A stretch of 64,000 nucleotides of DNA from Torymus aiolomorphi. Lineage: Eukaryota; Arthropoda; Insecta; Hymenoptera; Torymidae. This document shows positions 21,733-33,420 of the stretch, piece by piece; within the stretch, counting starts at the first letter, position 1, and every line of letters starts with the position of its first letter. Position numbers and translations under genes: made by a program. Under the pieces are notes generated by a model. The model made no database searches and was not told where the DNA came from. It worked only from the letters and a program-made list of their open reading frames with translations. Where the stretch lies: positions 177,312,164-177,376,163 of the forward strand of contig CM070876.1 in assembly GCA_036365515.1 (NCBI GenBank). Reading direction: 5' to 3'.

Positions 21733-22002
21733 TTTCTAAAAGTTAAGATATATGTAAATTCAAACAAATGTTAAACAAAAATCACGTATTATTACAAACT
21801 TAAAGTTATTTCTACAAAAACAACTTTCGGCAACACGCTAGATGGTAGAGCGGTGAATACAAGCTTCACTGTCGCGTTATATTCTTATATATATTTTGTC
21901 ACATACGAGTGTGTATGTGAATAAACACAATACTTGTATCTGTCTCGCCTTACGTATAAAATTAACGAACTACTATGCTTTCTAAACTTAATAGTCAAAA
22001 TA

Positions 22003-22866
22003 CTAAACATTATTATTAAGGAAATTTTTATAACAAAATTTTAAATTGTTTGTGTCTAACATTCTATTAATATTATTCGCATTAACATGAATATGTAGCA
22101 TTTCAGAGTACAATCGCTTGAATTTATTATTTTCTGTGTCTAGTATTTTTACCTTATCAAAGTTAAATGAGTGTGTTATTTCATTAATATGTTCTACTAA
22201 AGCTGATTTCTCTCTAAAATATTTACAGTCGCGTTCATGTTCCTTTACTCTAGTTTTGAGATGCCTGGAAGATTGGCCTATGTAACAAGCTTTGCAGTTA
22301 TTACAGTTTATTTTATAAACAATGTTACATTTGTCTATGTGACACATTCGATCTTTTTCCAATTGAATAAATGTCGAGAATTTGTCAATGCATTTGAAAA
22401 TTACATTAATATTATTTTTGTGAAAAATTTTCTTAATAATAGAGTCAAATTTTTGAAAATAAGGTAAAACTATCAATTTTTTATTACTGAAAATCACTTG
22501 ATTTGAAGCTACGTAATTGTATATTTTTTGTAATCTTTTTTTTATATATTTATTAATAAAATTATGTGGGTAATTATTAGTTAGTAAGAATTTTTTTGAT
22601 ATTTCAAGATTTTCACTGTGGAATTTAACGTCGGACAATTTGATACTGTAATCTACTAATGTGTAGACTATTGCGATTTTTTGAGATAAAGGGTGATGTG
22701 AATTAAAATTTAAGTAACGACCAGAATGAGTAGGTTTCCTATACCAGTTAGTAATTATTGAATTATTATCTTGAATTATGAGCTTCAAATCAAGAAAACT
22801 AATTTCATTATTATTTGTGGTTTCCACTGTAAATTGTAGGTTACTGTCACCGTATAATGTAAGAAA
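22003..22866 (-). pseudogene. Penelope-like RT tail plus GIY-YIG endonuclease fragment
   Basis: The open frame contains ISFLDLKL and WYRKPTHSGRYLNFNSHHP, characteristic of the part just after the Penelope reverse-transcriptase motifs. About 170 residues later comes the GIY-YIG nuclease: IVYKINCNNCKACYIGQSSR, then LKTRVKEHERDC, and a later conserved acidic helix. The cysteines before YIGQ match the CCHH finger seen in Penelope nucleases. The frame is uninterrupted for 274 codons and its true start lies upstream of the truncation, so the ATG at 22827 is not the original start. In intact elements the nuclease nicks the target for primed reverse transcription. Confidence 0.85.
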
Positions 22867-22870
22867 ATTG

Positions 22871-23164
22871 TATTTAAATAATAGAATACATTATGATTTG
22901 AAAAAATATTTTTAATAATAAATTATTATTACATATATGTAATAATCAGTAAATTTATATTTAAAACAATTATATTCATTATTTTTACAAACTATGATCT
23001 AATATTTTTTAATACTATTTTACTCTTTTATCAAAATTAAACCTATATTGTACGAAGAAAAATGAAAAAATATTTAATTTTATTGTTTATCGTTATAAGG
23101 TAATAAAAATTCAGTCACAGTGGTGTGTTTTTCACTGCGGTATACAGTTTTTCTTATTAATTAC
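22871..23164. other. No gene seen (inside the Harbinger element)
   Basis: AT-rich 3' flank of the transposase. No supported ORF or repeat. Confidence 0.4.
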
Positions 23165-23294
23165 ATCGCTGGATTTTCACATCTGTACGATAAATCCTAA
23201 AAACATTGTAGTCAATTCGCCATACTCGTTTGCCGATAGGCGATAAACACGCATCTACTTATATCCTACGTATATCACTGTAGAACAACCCCCC
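23165..23294 (-). repeat. Right terminal inverted repeat of the Harbinger element
   Basis: Reverse complement of the left end at 12764; CAACCCCCC closes the element at 23289-23294. Confidence 0.7.
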
Positions 23295-23409
23295 AGGCAA
23301 AATATCGTCGAACACGTCCATCAGAAAATCTTCGACGCTTATAAGCCGCATATATTGAATGATGCCTTCTCTTCGTTCATCAACAGTATTTGAATGAACG
23401 ATATGGCGC

Positions 23410-23450
23410 ACAGTGGTCTATTTTGCCAAAAAGCTGGCCAAAATGCAATT
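23410..23450 (+). repeat. Isolated transposon end (ACAGTGGTCTATTT)
   Basis: ACAGTGGTCTATTTTGCC, then AAAAAGCTGGCCAAAA, matches the reverse complement of 44382-44415, the right end of the transposon at 41.6-44.4 kb, with three mismatches. The sequence after it (to about 23790) is AT-rich and has no ORF, so this is probably one end of a gutted relative. Confidence 0.6.
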
Positions 23451-23925
23451 TTTTAAACTTTTGGAAAACCTTTTAATTGTTTTATATTTTTGTTCTATAT
23501 ATGCGAAGGAACTAATAATCACTCATAGTTTACAATTATATTCTTAAATAACTTGTAAACGGACCTATGAAAGTAAGTAAAATTTACATTTTTTGAAAAT
23601 TACTGATTTTTAATCATTTTTATAAATTTTAATGACTTCTTTAAAATTATTTATTAAATATTGACTAGCTACACTTGTTGGCATTAAAATGTAAACTATA
23701 ATCTAATATTGTATGGGTTATTAATGCCGGATATATTCAAAATATACTCTCTAAATGATAATCCTAAAAAGATACTAATTTTAAGTGATTTTTATAATAA
23801 ATAGTTGAAAACAAAAATGACCACCCCTCGACACCCGGCTCGGTGAGGCATTTTTTTTTTTTGAGGGAACTCATATTGAATCTGGTTGGTAAAGGCGCTT
23901 ATGGTAGGATGTGAATCGTACATGT
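23451..23925. other. No gene seen
   Basis: AT-rich sequence after the isolated transposon end, closing with a GC-richer patch at 23820-23850 and a T-run. No supported ORF. Confidence 0.4.
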
Positions 23926-24176
23926 GTCTTGAATCCGATGGCCAATTGTCCACCAGGAAAGGTTTAAATAAATGAGCACCATTTATTCTTAACCGACGTT
24001 TCGGACACTTTTGTCGTGTCACTCTTCAGGTAATTACGTCAGGATATAATGATAACGGGAGACTGTCCGTTTCGTCAATGACAAAAGTGTCCGAAACGTC
24101 GGTTAAGAATAAATGGTGCTCATTTATTTAAACCTTGCCTGGTAGATAATTGGCCATCGGATTCAAGACAAGACAC
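23926..24176. repeat. Palindrome with hammerhead ribozyme words
   Basis: The left arm (cttgaatccgatggccaatt, then ggtttaaataaatgagcacc, then attcttaaccgacgtttcgg) is repeated inverted at 24083-24172. The spacer is about 65 bases. On minus the left arm reads CCTGAAGAG, stem II GACAC/GTGTC, CGAAAC, GTC: a hammerhead core. The right arm keeps CGAAACGTC but not the CTGANGA part. It looks like two inverted Penelope terminal fragments. Confidence 0.7.
23990..24033 (-). ncRNA. Second hammerhead ribozyme motif
   Basis: CTGAAGA is at 24029-24023 (minus), GAAAC at 24002-23998 and GTC at 23997-23995. Stem II is GACAC/GTGTC with the loop GACAAAA. It differs in sequence from the motif at 21.7 kb, so it derives from a different Penelope-like family. 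Confidence 0.6.
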
Positions 24177-24794
24177 ATATCATATTGAATAGTTTAAAAA
24201 AAAAAATCAGCTGCCCCGAACTGCCCGCGCCGCAGTTATTCAAGTTTCTGTAAAAAATATCTTTCATATTTTGAAATAACACGTAGTCGTCCGCGAAGCG
24301 ATAAGAGTCGATCGAATCAGTTTGGGAAGAAATGTACATTACAATCGTCTCCGCAGCTTACACTGCATCGTCTTTACTAAGTCGAGTAGATGGAGGTAGT
24401 GTAGTATTATCGGCCAATCTTCTCTCTGCGCATGCGCACACCTTGTTAGTCCGAAAATTAGATTCATTAATTCGTTTAAATTCTCAAATGTTCGGTAAAT
24501 ATAAGAAGTAAAATGGAATTCATTTTTATAATAGAACAATATATTATTTTATAGAGTTGAATTATCGTTCGCATAAAAAAGATATACTTATTTAAAAATA
24601 AAGGCTACCAACAGTGTGCCGTTTAACGACCGTTTGTTTCGTTCGATCGCGAAGCTGTTGAGTGCTTTGAAAGTATAAGTGAATTTCTGCTGATAGAATT
24701 GAAAGTCGGGTGAGTGTAGGACTCCTCTAATAAAAACCATTTGTGATTTATAATTTAGTAGTGCGAATATTTTATACATGCACATATATATTTA
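24177..24794. other. No gene seen
   Basis: AT-rich spacer. Two 65-66-codon ORFs on minus have no recognisable motif. Confidence 0.4.
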
Positions 24795-26440
24795 TTATAT
24801 ATATGTGGGATATTTCAGGTGAAGTCAGCAGCTCAAAATTTTAAAATCGCTCAAAACTCGTTTTCTTTTAGTTTAAAAAAAAAAAAAAAAATGTTCCTCA
24901 AATTTTAGGTCGATATTTGCAAAAATAAAAAAGCTATGCAAGATTGAAAATTCAATTTTTTTGGAATTTTTGGTTAAAATCCAAGATTATTCATTTTTTA
25001 ACTCAAAATCTTGAAACTTTTTATATAGAACATTGATTGGCAAAAAGTTTGCATTTTTTCTGTAGAATGTGCCAGTATTTATTTTATGACCCTTTTTGAA
25101 AGTTTCTGATTGGCTGCTTCTTAGTATACCTTTATCGAAGGATATTGAGTCTGCGGCCAAATATTTTTCATTCGGCAAATTTTTTTTGTATTCTTCTTCG
25201 AAAACCCTTAAAAATGCTTTTTTGATCAATACTGGCCGAGCAAAAGGAAAAAAGTTACAATTTTTTGAAATATCAAGAAAAATCGATAATTTCAATTTTT
25301 GATAACATGATTAATGAAACTGAATATTATTCATACATCTTATGGCATGGACCGTACCACTGAATTTTGTTAGACCATCAAATAGAACATTATGTATATC
25401 TATTTTCAATAATATTAGGCTTACACAATAAGCGATACCTAATTATGAATTAATAATAAATTAAGGTATAGAGATTAATTACTATAAAGCTGTCAAAATG
25501 AAATCAGGCTACAGACTCATAATTTCATTCATAATTAGGTATCGCTTATTGTGTAAACCTAATATTATTGAAAATAGATATTTATAATGTTCTATTTGAT
25601 GCTCTAACAAAATTCAGTGGCATGATCTATGCCATAAGATGTAGGAATAATATTCAGTTTCATTAATCATGTTATCAAAATTTGAAATTACGAATTTTGC
25701 TTGATATTTTAAAAAATTGTAAATTGTAAAATTATAAATAAAATTAAAAAAAATAAAATTTTAGAAATTATAAATAAAATTATAAATAAAAACAAAATTA
25801 TAAATAAAATTTATAATAGAAATTATAAATAAAATTATAAATAAAATTATAAATAAAATTTATAATAGAGCAGTGTTTGTGTCTTGTTATTGGAATATAC
25901 ACTGCTTAACTGTCTGTTGCCTGATTTTATATTGACAACTTTATAGTAATTAACCTCTATAGCTTAATTTATTATTAATTCATAATTAGGCATCGCTTAT
26001 TGTGTAAGCCTAATATTATTGAAAATAGATATATATATAATGTTCTATTTGATGCTCTCACAAAATTCAGTGGTACGGTCTATGCCGTAAGATGTATGAA
26101 TAATATTCAGTTTCATTAATCATGTTATCAAAAATTGAAATTATGAATTTTTCTTGATATTTCAAAAAATTGTAACTTTTTTCCTTTTGCTCGGCCAGTA
26201 TTGATCAAAAAAGCATTTTGAAGGGTTTTCCAAGAAGAATATAAAAAATTCTGTTGAATAAAAAATATTTGGCCGCAGCCTCAATATCCTTCGATGAAGG
26301 TAGACTAAGAAGCAGCCAATCAGAGACTTTCAAAAAGGGTCATAAAATAAATACTGGCATATTCTACAGAAAAAATGCAAACTTTTTGCCAATCAATGTT
26401 CTATACAAAAAGTTTCAAGATTTTAAGTTAAAAAATTGTT
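24795..26440. repeat. Multi-arm foldback element
   Basis: The block 25010-25470 is found inverted at 25970-26430 (aatactggccgagcaaaagg against ccttttgctcggccagtatt; acctaattatgaattaataa against ttattaattcataattagg). A shorter inverted copy of its inner part lies at 25530-25690. A run of taaataaaattata units fills 25740-25870. The outer part at 24795-25290 (gggatatttcaggtgaagtc) recurs diverged at 37430-37890. The ORFs at 24987-25302 and 26254-26514 are mirror translations of the same arms. Confidence 0.75.
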
Positions 26441-26670
26441 ATAATTTAATCGTTCATCTACTGGCGAAGGGTCGTACATCTATTAGAAGAACTGTTCATC
26501 TACTGGTATTTTGAGATATTCTATAATTTAGTACTTTATTAATAAAATCAAATTATTTTCAAACTTTTTTGTACATTTATGAGTATTTCACATGCTTGGA
26601 ATTATCAAAATCGCTTTTGATATTAGATTTAAGAAATAATAATTTTAATAATTTGTGATTAAACACACAG
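26441..26670. other. No gene; short local repeat
   Basis: gttcatctactgg occurs twice near 26451 and 26491, and ccatctactgg again near 26684. The rest is AT-rich. Confidence 0.4.
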
Positions 26671-26983
26671 TTGTGCCTGAGTGTCCATCTACTGGGCAAG
26701 TCATCCTACGTCTTTACGATCGCAAGGAAATGAAGCAGGGGCTAAGCTAATCAAAGAGATTATTCACAATTCTCCTGATCGTGCAAATAAAATACTGGTT
26801 ACTTGGAAAACCAAAAACAAAAATGAAAATGCACATTCTAGATATACACCTGAAGAGGCTTTACCTCTCCTGATAAGCAATGATTTCACGAAGAGACAAC
26901 ATATAGCTATGTATAGTGGAGCTAAAAGTCATAATTGTAACATGTACCCTGCTTATAATCAGCTTTTGCAAGCCAAAAGCTGA
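26671..26983 (+). pseudogene. Transposon-protein fragment (N-terminal type)
   Basis: A 100-codon frame with coding-like composition: AKLIKEIIHNSPDRANKILV near the start, then EEALPLLISNDFTKRQHIAM and NCNMYPAYNQLLQAKS. The 'learn by position' pattern (an ISNDFTKRQ-type helix, then N-C-x-M/I-Y-P-x-Y and an A-K end) resembles the N-terminal half of an uncharacterised transposon protein family whose C-terminal half I see at 41.6-44.1 kb. The fragment ends in TGA just before the duplicated segment at 27022. The link between the two is from memory of the family and is uncertain. Confidence 0.4.
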
Positions 26984-27021
26984 TTTGTGGCTTATCAGTC
27001 AGATATATTCATAAGTGAAAC

Positions 27022-29068
27022 AAATATGTGTTGCCCATTAATCTTAAGTACCTCCATGTCCGTACTACTCCCAAATCGGTAGTGTACAGCCATCTTCTAG
27101 AAAATGTTAATGTATAGCAATCGAATGTGGCTTACTCGAATGTGGCTTGTCGACTGTCCTGTGCAAAGGCTGCTTTGCAACTGTGAGCGTTTGCTGTGCC
27201 TATGTCTTCATTTATACCTGGGTCCACCGAAGGGTAATTACGTCGATGGCGGGGAGCGTTCAGCTACCTAACCCAACCCAACAGACGAGTCTTTCATTGG
27301 TGTTGCCAGAAGCAGACCAATAGGTAATGGTATCTCGTAGCACTAATGGATCGCCGACTACCAGATATATCCATAATTTGAGTAACGTGAAATTTCCAAG
27401 TCCTCTACCCATAAAAATCGTTCATAAAGTGAGTTTTAAAAACGTTGTGACACAGTAGATCACGAATGTTTAGAATAAATGTTTGACCGTCTAAAAACAT
27501 TGTAAAAGCGTTTTTTTGAAAAACTTACCAAGTGTTTCAAAGCACGTTAACAAACGAGTTTTGAAAATGAGTTTTTTCGATTATTAAGTCATTTTTAACA
27601 ATAAAAGATGTTAAATATAAGAATATCACATCCCTTATTCCCTGACTTTGACTTATAATCTGAATCAAACATTTTTAGTCATGTATTGCCGTGCGCCACC
27701 TATCGATGATAGTTTTATTACCAATTACGTGTTTGGAATAATCTTACCACGTTTGTACCCTGGTAGAAATTGACCATTTTTCTCCCATTTGTGAAACGAT
27801 TTTTCTCCCATTTTCTAGCTCTTTTCTAGCGATACCAGCAGGGTAATACATCGCTTGATCCCGATCTGAAGAGATGTTTATTGTTTAATAGGCGTACCTG
27901 CTCTCTTGATGTAGCCCCCGCGTACAGATTAGATCTTAAACGGGAATTATACGGCTCAATGATTGCCCATTTGCTCATACTTTTCTGGATGAGCTCGGTC
28001 TGCTCGTCCACGTGCTTGGGCCGTCAAACTGCGATACCAGCAAAGGCATGCTCTGCTCGATGGTTCAGCATGTCTACTCTGTCATTACTGTCAAACAAGC
28101 TGAACGAATATACGATATAAACTGAGCGAGTTGCCGTAGAACAGCGATCCTTCAATCCCGGCATTCATCAATACTTGAACCGAATCGTTGTAAGGACAAG
28201 TCCGACTCCGCTTGTAAATGCGCGGCAACAGCTAATTGGAATGTGGTAATCCAGATTTCGGTACCTCTCTGTCTAAAGCGGACGCCTACCTAGGCCAGGA
28301 GCAGTATACTTTCACATGGATGCGTTCTGACGTAGATTATCTTTTTTGGCTATAACTTCTTCATAACATATAGAACGAAAATATCAGGGTGCACCAAAAA
28401 AAAAAGTAATGCTAACTGCAGGAACAATCGAAACGTGAAAAAATACGTCAAAATCACGGTTTTTCTCGTACATTATTGAAAATAACTTCTTAACTATACG
28501 TTATAAAGAAAATATTCATAGGACCAAATTTGTTCCTCATGAAATTTTCTACAAGGTAGAGTTAAATACAAAAAATGGAAATGCAATAATTACATAGCAA
28601 AATAGCAATATACTCGCAAAAAACGTATGAAAAATCGGGTATTTTTGAAGCACTTGTAGAATTATTAAGGGCTGGTCCTATCCTTTTGAAAATATGTATG
28701 TAAGTACTTCAAAGCAATATAAATAAAGCCCCCAATGTTGATTTAGATCAGTCGTATAGTTTTCGCACAATTCATTTGTTAACTAAACTCGGTGGAAAAA
28801 ATCACTATTTTGTTGCAGTAATGCCAGAGCCAAACCGATTATCTAAAATCGGTCCTGATTTTTTTACGTATTCATAATGTTCCCAGCTATCACCTGGCAT
28901 CGTCAAAATATCAATTTTATAATTGTTAATAATTTTTTAAGCAATTTTTAATGCTCGGAGAATTTTTTGCTTATAAATAATTACTTGTACTCTGCCATTT
29001 TATAAGTAAAAAAATATTATAGCACACATAATGAAAGTTCTTGCAATCGCCTTTCATTTAAAATCACG
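27022..29068. repeat. Duplicated segment, copy 1 (includes the start of the RBBP6-like gene)
   Basis: Nearly identical to 35370-37407 over about 2.04 kb. The first 70 bases of this copy, up to the CAT at 27091-27093, correspond to the first 23 or so codons of the RBBP6-like gene at 35440 (minus). The rest corresponds to the region upstream of that gene. The copy ends at aaaatcac, after which the two loci diverge completely. Only the first codons of the gene are here, so no functional gene is expected. The paired ORFs at 27826-28011 and 36163-36348 are conserved only because of the duplication. Confidence 0.9.
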
Positions 29069-29704
29069 CTGGTCTCGATTGAACATATAGATCGTGAGAT
29101 ACAAAGATGACGAGGGTTTATCGTCAAACTATTTGCTTTTTAACAACAATCAAAATTGGTCTTGATAGGATATTATAAGAACTCTTTTTATACAAATTTC
29201 TGAATTCACTGGACAGGTTCTTTTAGTAATAAAAAAATAATAAACATTGCGAAGTTGGACGTCGGGGCGTGAAAATCAGGTGAAGGAGAGTGCCAAAACC
29301 GCGCCTTCAAAATGAGCGCGTGATCTAAACTTGTCATATATCGGCTTCTATAACTCCAAATTAGATCATTTTTCTTTTTTTTTTTTTAATCGATATGCCG
29401 AAATGAGAGAAATTCCATTAACTTGTTATATGTAACAGAAGCTAATAGTATTTTTGAGAAATTATAAAAATTAATTCCACTGACATAGTAACTTTGACAA
29501 AATCTTGGTTGATTGCAAAAACGCTAGATATGCTAAATATTATTGAGATTTGACATCCGTATATACCAATATGGCGCAGGTTAGCCCTGTGCATTTAAAT
29601 GGGGCTGCTGGCTAACTCGCGCTATCTTGGCTATCTATACATATTAACTATAAATATGTACTATTTCTTATTAAATGGTTCCAGATATAATATGTAGCCC
29701 TATT
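29069..29704. other. No gene seen
   Basis: AT-rich sequence; no ORF over 60 codons and no repeat noticed. Confidence 0.4.
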
Positions 29705-29785
29705 TTACTCAGAGATACAGCATTTTCAATTTTTTGGCATTGTCGCAACTTTTTGCGAAAATCATTCCATTGCTTTTCATGGGAC
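29705..29785 (+). repeat. Left arm of an inverted repeat that brackets the diverged LTR
   Basis: agagatacagcattttcaat, then gcaactttttgcgaaaa, then ttttcatgggac is the imperfect reverse complement of 33421-33500 (gtcccatgaaaa, then ttttctcaaaaagttgcgcc). The LTR begins immediately after GGGAC. Confidence 0.6.
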
Positions 29786-30623
29786 TGTTACATCAGGCCA
29801 TTTTTCTGTATATAAAAAAAAAAAAAAAAAATTTATTTTTAGTCTTGAAAACGAAAATCCCAAACTCGAACATCTCGGAGTAAGGATACAATATTTCCCT
29901 CTTCGCCGCATGCCGTAAAGTTTTTTCTTCGCTTTCCCAAGGCCTAATCTAAGGACCCAAACATCTGCAAGCGATAGCTTTCCCGGCTGCGAGCACGCAT
30001 TGGAATTTTCAGCCACCCGAAGACAAACAAACCGGGGAAACCCTGTATATAAGAATGACGGCGTCTGTTCCCGTCTCTCTCGTTCCCAAAATTTTATGCA
30101 ATCCACGTTTAGCCACATTAAACAATTTTTTATAAACCCGAATCAGTTCTTTAGTAACACCCTTGTAATATAGTTAATTTAGTTTTGAATATAAAATAAT
30201 TATATATCCATAAAATAGCTTTTACATTTTCGAATGTGAGTATATATATATATTAATGTCAATAAGTTTCTTTTAACTTAGTTAAAATATACTGGCTATA
30301 AAAATTATATAGACCAAAACTCAATTCCTTTCATTAAGCTCGTGCATAAGTTAATTATCTTCAACATATTCTACCCATATTAATATTTCTTGATTTATTT
30401 TGTACGTTTATGCAAAATATATATATAAGAAAACTTCCCACAATTTCCAAGTTCAAATAAGGATATTTTAAAATACAAATATCTCGTGAAAACAAGTAAT
30501 TTCTGTTTTCTTCCCTGAAAAGTTAATTAAAAATAATATATTTTAATATCTCACCTACTTCCACAATAGGTTAGTCTATTATATATATTATTGTACGTTC
30601 TTCTGTACAATTTTAGTACTCCA

Positions 30624-30662
<39 letters not shown>

Positions 30663-33203
30663 TAGTCACCTAGTAGATTTATGTTGATTTAGATAATTTA
30701 TTCTAAAGCATGTGTTACATCTTGCCTTTTTTTTTGCTATGGTTTCAAATATAAAGAAAAAAAAAATAATAAAAAAAATAAAGAAATATATACATAGAAA
30801 ACCTAAGACAAAAATTTACATATTGAGAGCGTGGCGTCCTTTTTAGGAGAAAGCGACGCTCAAAATAGCAGAAAAGGTTAGCGTCCTTTTCAGGGAAGCG
30901 TACCCCAGGTATAATTCTAAGAAGCGTACCGTCCTTTTCAGGGAAGCGTACCCCAGGTATAATTCTAAGAAGCGTGGCGTCCTTTTCAGAGAAGCGTGAG
31001 TAGCCATCTAAACTTTCACCAGGGAAAACTTCACTTAAGGGCGAATGTCCATCTTTATACTACCCATCTCGCAAAAATTTGGAAATTTTTCATTGTAAGA
31101 ATACTAAGAAAGTTCATTTAATAATGTTATTACTTTTATTTTAAAAACTAAATTAAGACGCTATGTAAATCTAATATTTTTAGGAATTGTAGTTATCGTT
31201 TTTCACGCAAATCTTTGTTTAATTTAGGTTTTTCTGCTTTTAACTTTATAAGAAACCTTTTGCTGATGTTTAACTGAATTTTTATGTATGCGGTACTATT
31301 AATTACATTATATTTAATTTATTGTTATAATAATTATGATGATAAATGAAACATCGTTTATGCATAATTTAAAAACTTGTAAATTAAATATTCTGAGGGA
31401 TATTTGCAATCGATTTATAGGCAAGTATAAAATATGTTGAATCTTTCCTCTTTTTATGTCCATTATTTATGCTTGAAGTTAAATCCTTATCAATAATTAA
31501 TGTTTGACCATTAATTAATTTATGAATATAATGCCACCTAAACATAAACTATGTTTTATTGTTAAGAAATTATGTTTAATATACTTACATAATGAGGACA
31601 CTTCACAGTAAGTTTAAGATACGAAAATATACTTATAAACAAAAACCTTATTCACAATTGTATTACACATACCGTACTAACTTTAATTATTATATTTACC
31701 CTATCACAACGGTAAAAACAACTAAATTATGGAGCTTATTAGTTAATTAAAGCTTTTTAACCCTCTAAATTATAATTTTCATGTTTTTATATTTTAGAAT
31801 CCATTTTCATTCTGATTTTCTTTTTATTTCAAATCAAAATCTAAGATGTATAATTATTATTTATTAAGTTATTTAATAATTTGTATTAGCCCCGCCTTTT
31901 TTAACACTTTCACCGATTAAAAATTAATATTTTAGAAAAATATAGGTTTTAAAATAATTTAGTTGTTTATTAATTAAGATTTATGCAAAAATTTGTATTA
32001 GTTATTAATATTTACTATTTTTAAATGCGTGCTGAATATCTAAAGCTAATTAACCAATCCTCACGCAGAATCTTAGAAAGAGGAGCAGTAGAACTTTCGG
32101 AAAACCATCCGTAACCAATCAGGTAGATTTAGGTATTCCCTTTTTACTACCTAGGGCGGTCTCAAAACCCGAGCGATCTATAACATCCTTCCACGTTTAA
32201 GGAAAGAAGCGTCAGCGTCCTCCTAGTTAGGCTAGCTCGTAACGCTGCGCGTCTACTCCGCCTCAGTCACTCACCAGTAGTCACCCTGCCACAAGCTTGC
32301 ATCACGCGCTCACTCAACACGCGCTCACTCATCACGCGCTCAATCACCCTCCAACGAGATCAAACATCCTCAACGAGGTTTTTATTCACGCGCTCACTCA
32401 CAACACAACCCTCAACCGGAGAGGTTCATTTTTTCTCCAAGTCTTTATTTATCTCCGTGTTTTGTTTTGTCTGAAATTTGCTGTACAACTTTATTACCGT
32501 GCAATGGTAATAAATACGTTACATGACAATAAATTAATTGCATAAAGCTAAAAAGTTTCTCTTGTCTATTCATTTAAAACCAACTAAGCAAACGACACCT
32601 GTTATTAAAACATGAAGCAGGGACAACGGACCATCGAAAGCTGCTAAGGACTAAGGAAAAATAGTAAATGAAATATTTCATTCGCTGTCATAACTTTTCT
32701 TTTAGTTAGCCTAGAGACTTTCCTTCCAAAATATTAACCCCATTTTGTATATCTCTAAATCGTGATTCCGTTTACTTTCCCTTAAAACAAAGTGTTTCTT
32801 CCTACAATCTATCCATCTTTTTAAAACTGACCAACTAGATATCCTGAGATTAAAAACTATATTAGGGAGTCTATCCCGCAAGTCGCCAGTAACTTGGCCT
32901 TCCTTGTTGTGGGTAGATTCCCTAATCAAAATAAATCAACTGCTCAAAACAAATTTCGGAGTGGAAAAAAAAGGAAACCAAGAAGAGTAACCAGCAACAC
33001 CAGTGGTTATTAAAATTTTTTACATCTATAATTATTTCAACCGCGTCGCGCCCTTTGCTGCCCATAACACATCCCATCCTTCTAGTGTTAGTATCTAGCT
33101 CAATCCCGAGCTAGTAGGTTTTCGTTAGCCTAGGCTCTAAACTGAGCAAAATAGTTTTTTATAAAACTAACATGTTGGGTCTTCTTTGGTAGACCCGACG
33201 ACA
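29786..33203 (+). mobile_element. Diverged copy of the long LTR
   Basis: It begins TGTTACATCAGGCC (compare TGTTACGTCCTGCC) and ends near GGTAGACCCGACGACA (compare AGACCCGACGTAACA). In between, blocks align in order with 2580-6267: the ACATCTCGGAGTAAGGATAC block near 29870, the cctacttccacaatagg block near 30555, the CTCAGTCACTC start-site words near 32260, and the gtatctagctcaatcccgag block near 33090. It has its own insertion, including a tandem repeat at 30830-31010. No matching target duplication was found, and base differences are frequent, so it is an old copy. The ORFs at 29777-30118 and 32297-32545 fall inside it. Confidence 0.8.
30830..31010. repeat. Tandem repeat, about 57-bp unit, inside the diverged LTR
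   Basis: gcgtccttttcagggaagcg, then taccccaggtataattctaagaa, is repeated about three times with minor changes. It is absent from the other LTR copies. Confidence 0.75.
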
Positions 33204-33420
33204 AAATCAATGCAGTTATGGCACCAAGAGTTGAAAATATTTCCTAAAGCAAATATTTTTTTTACGGTAAGAAGAACTATACTATTAATTCAAAAATTTT
33301 ATGAATGTTTATGTTTTTCTTGCCGTTTTTAGAATGTACAAATTATTTACTACAGAAAATCTTATATTTTCAACTTTACGTGCTCTAAACTGCATGAATT
33401 TCAAGTAATTTAGGTCCTGT

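Larger units (their letters stand above)
21630..22870 (-). mobile_element. Penelope-like element, 5'-truncated
   Basis: The insertion lies just after the transposase stop. On minus it opens inside the end of the reverse-transcriptase domain and carries the complete linker, GIY-YIG endonuclease and 3' untranslated region with a hammerhead-ribozyme motif. The catalytic RT motifs are missing. The limits are approximate: the right edge is near 22870, where similarity to the RT tail begins, and the left edge is near 21630. Confidence 0.75.
12764..23294. mobile_element. PIF/Harbinger DNA transposon with nested retroelements
   Basis: The left end GGGGGGTTGCTCTGCAGTGATA and the reverse complement of the right end GGGGGGTTGTTCTACAGTGATA match at 20 of 22 bases. 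The similarity continues irregularly inward (tttatcgcc/gtttatcgac, aatgttt). Between them lie a HARBI1-like DDE transposase gene on plus (19917-21556) and two Myb/SANT-like genes on minus (13444-17730 and 18381-19437), which is the gene content of this superfamily. A LINE fragment (14795-17404) and a Penelope fragment (about 21630-22870) are insertions, so the original element was about 6.7 kb. I could not identify the 3-bp target duplication, perhaps because the flanks have decayed. Confidence 0.8.

Noticed and set aside
27881..28120. ORF shared with 36218-36457 (plus)
   Set aside because: Shared because of the 2-kb duplication; no recognisable motif and the opposite frame is equally open.
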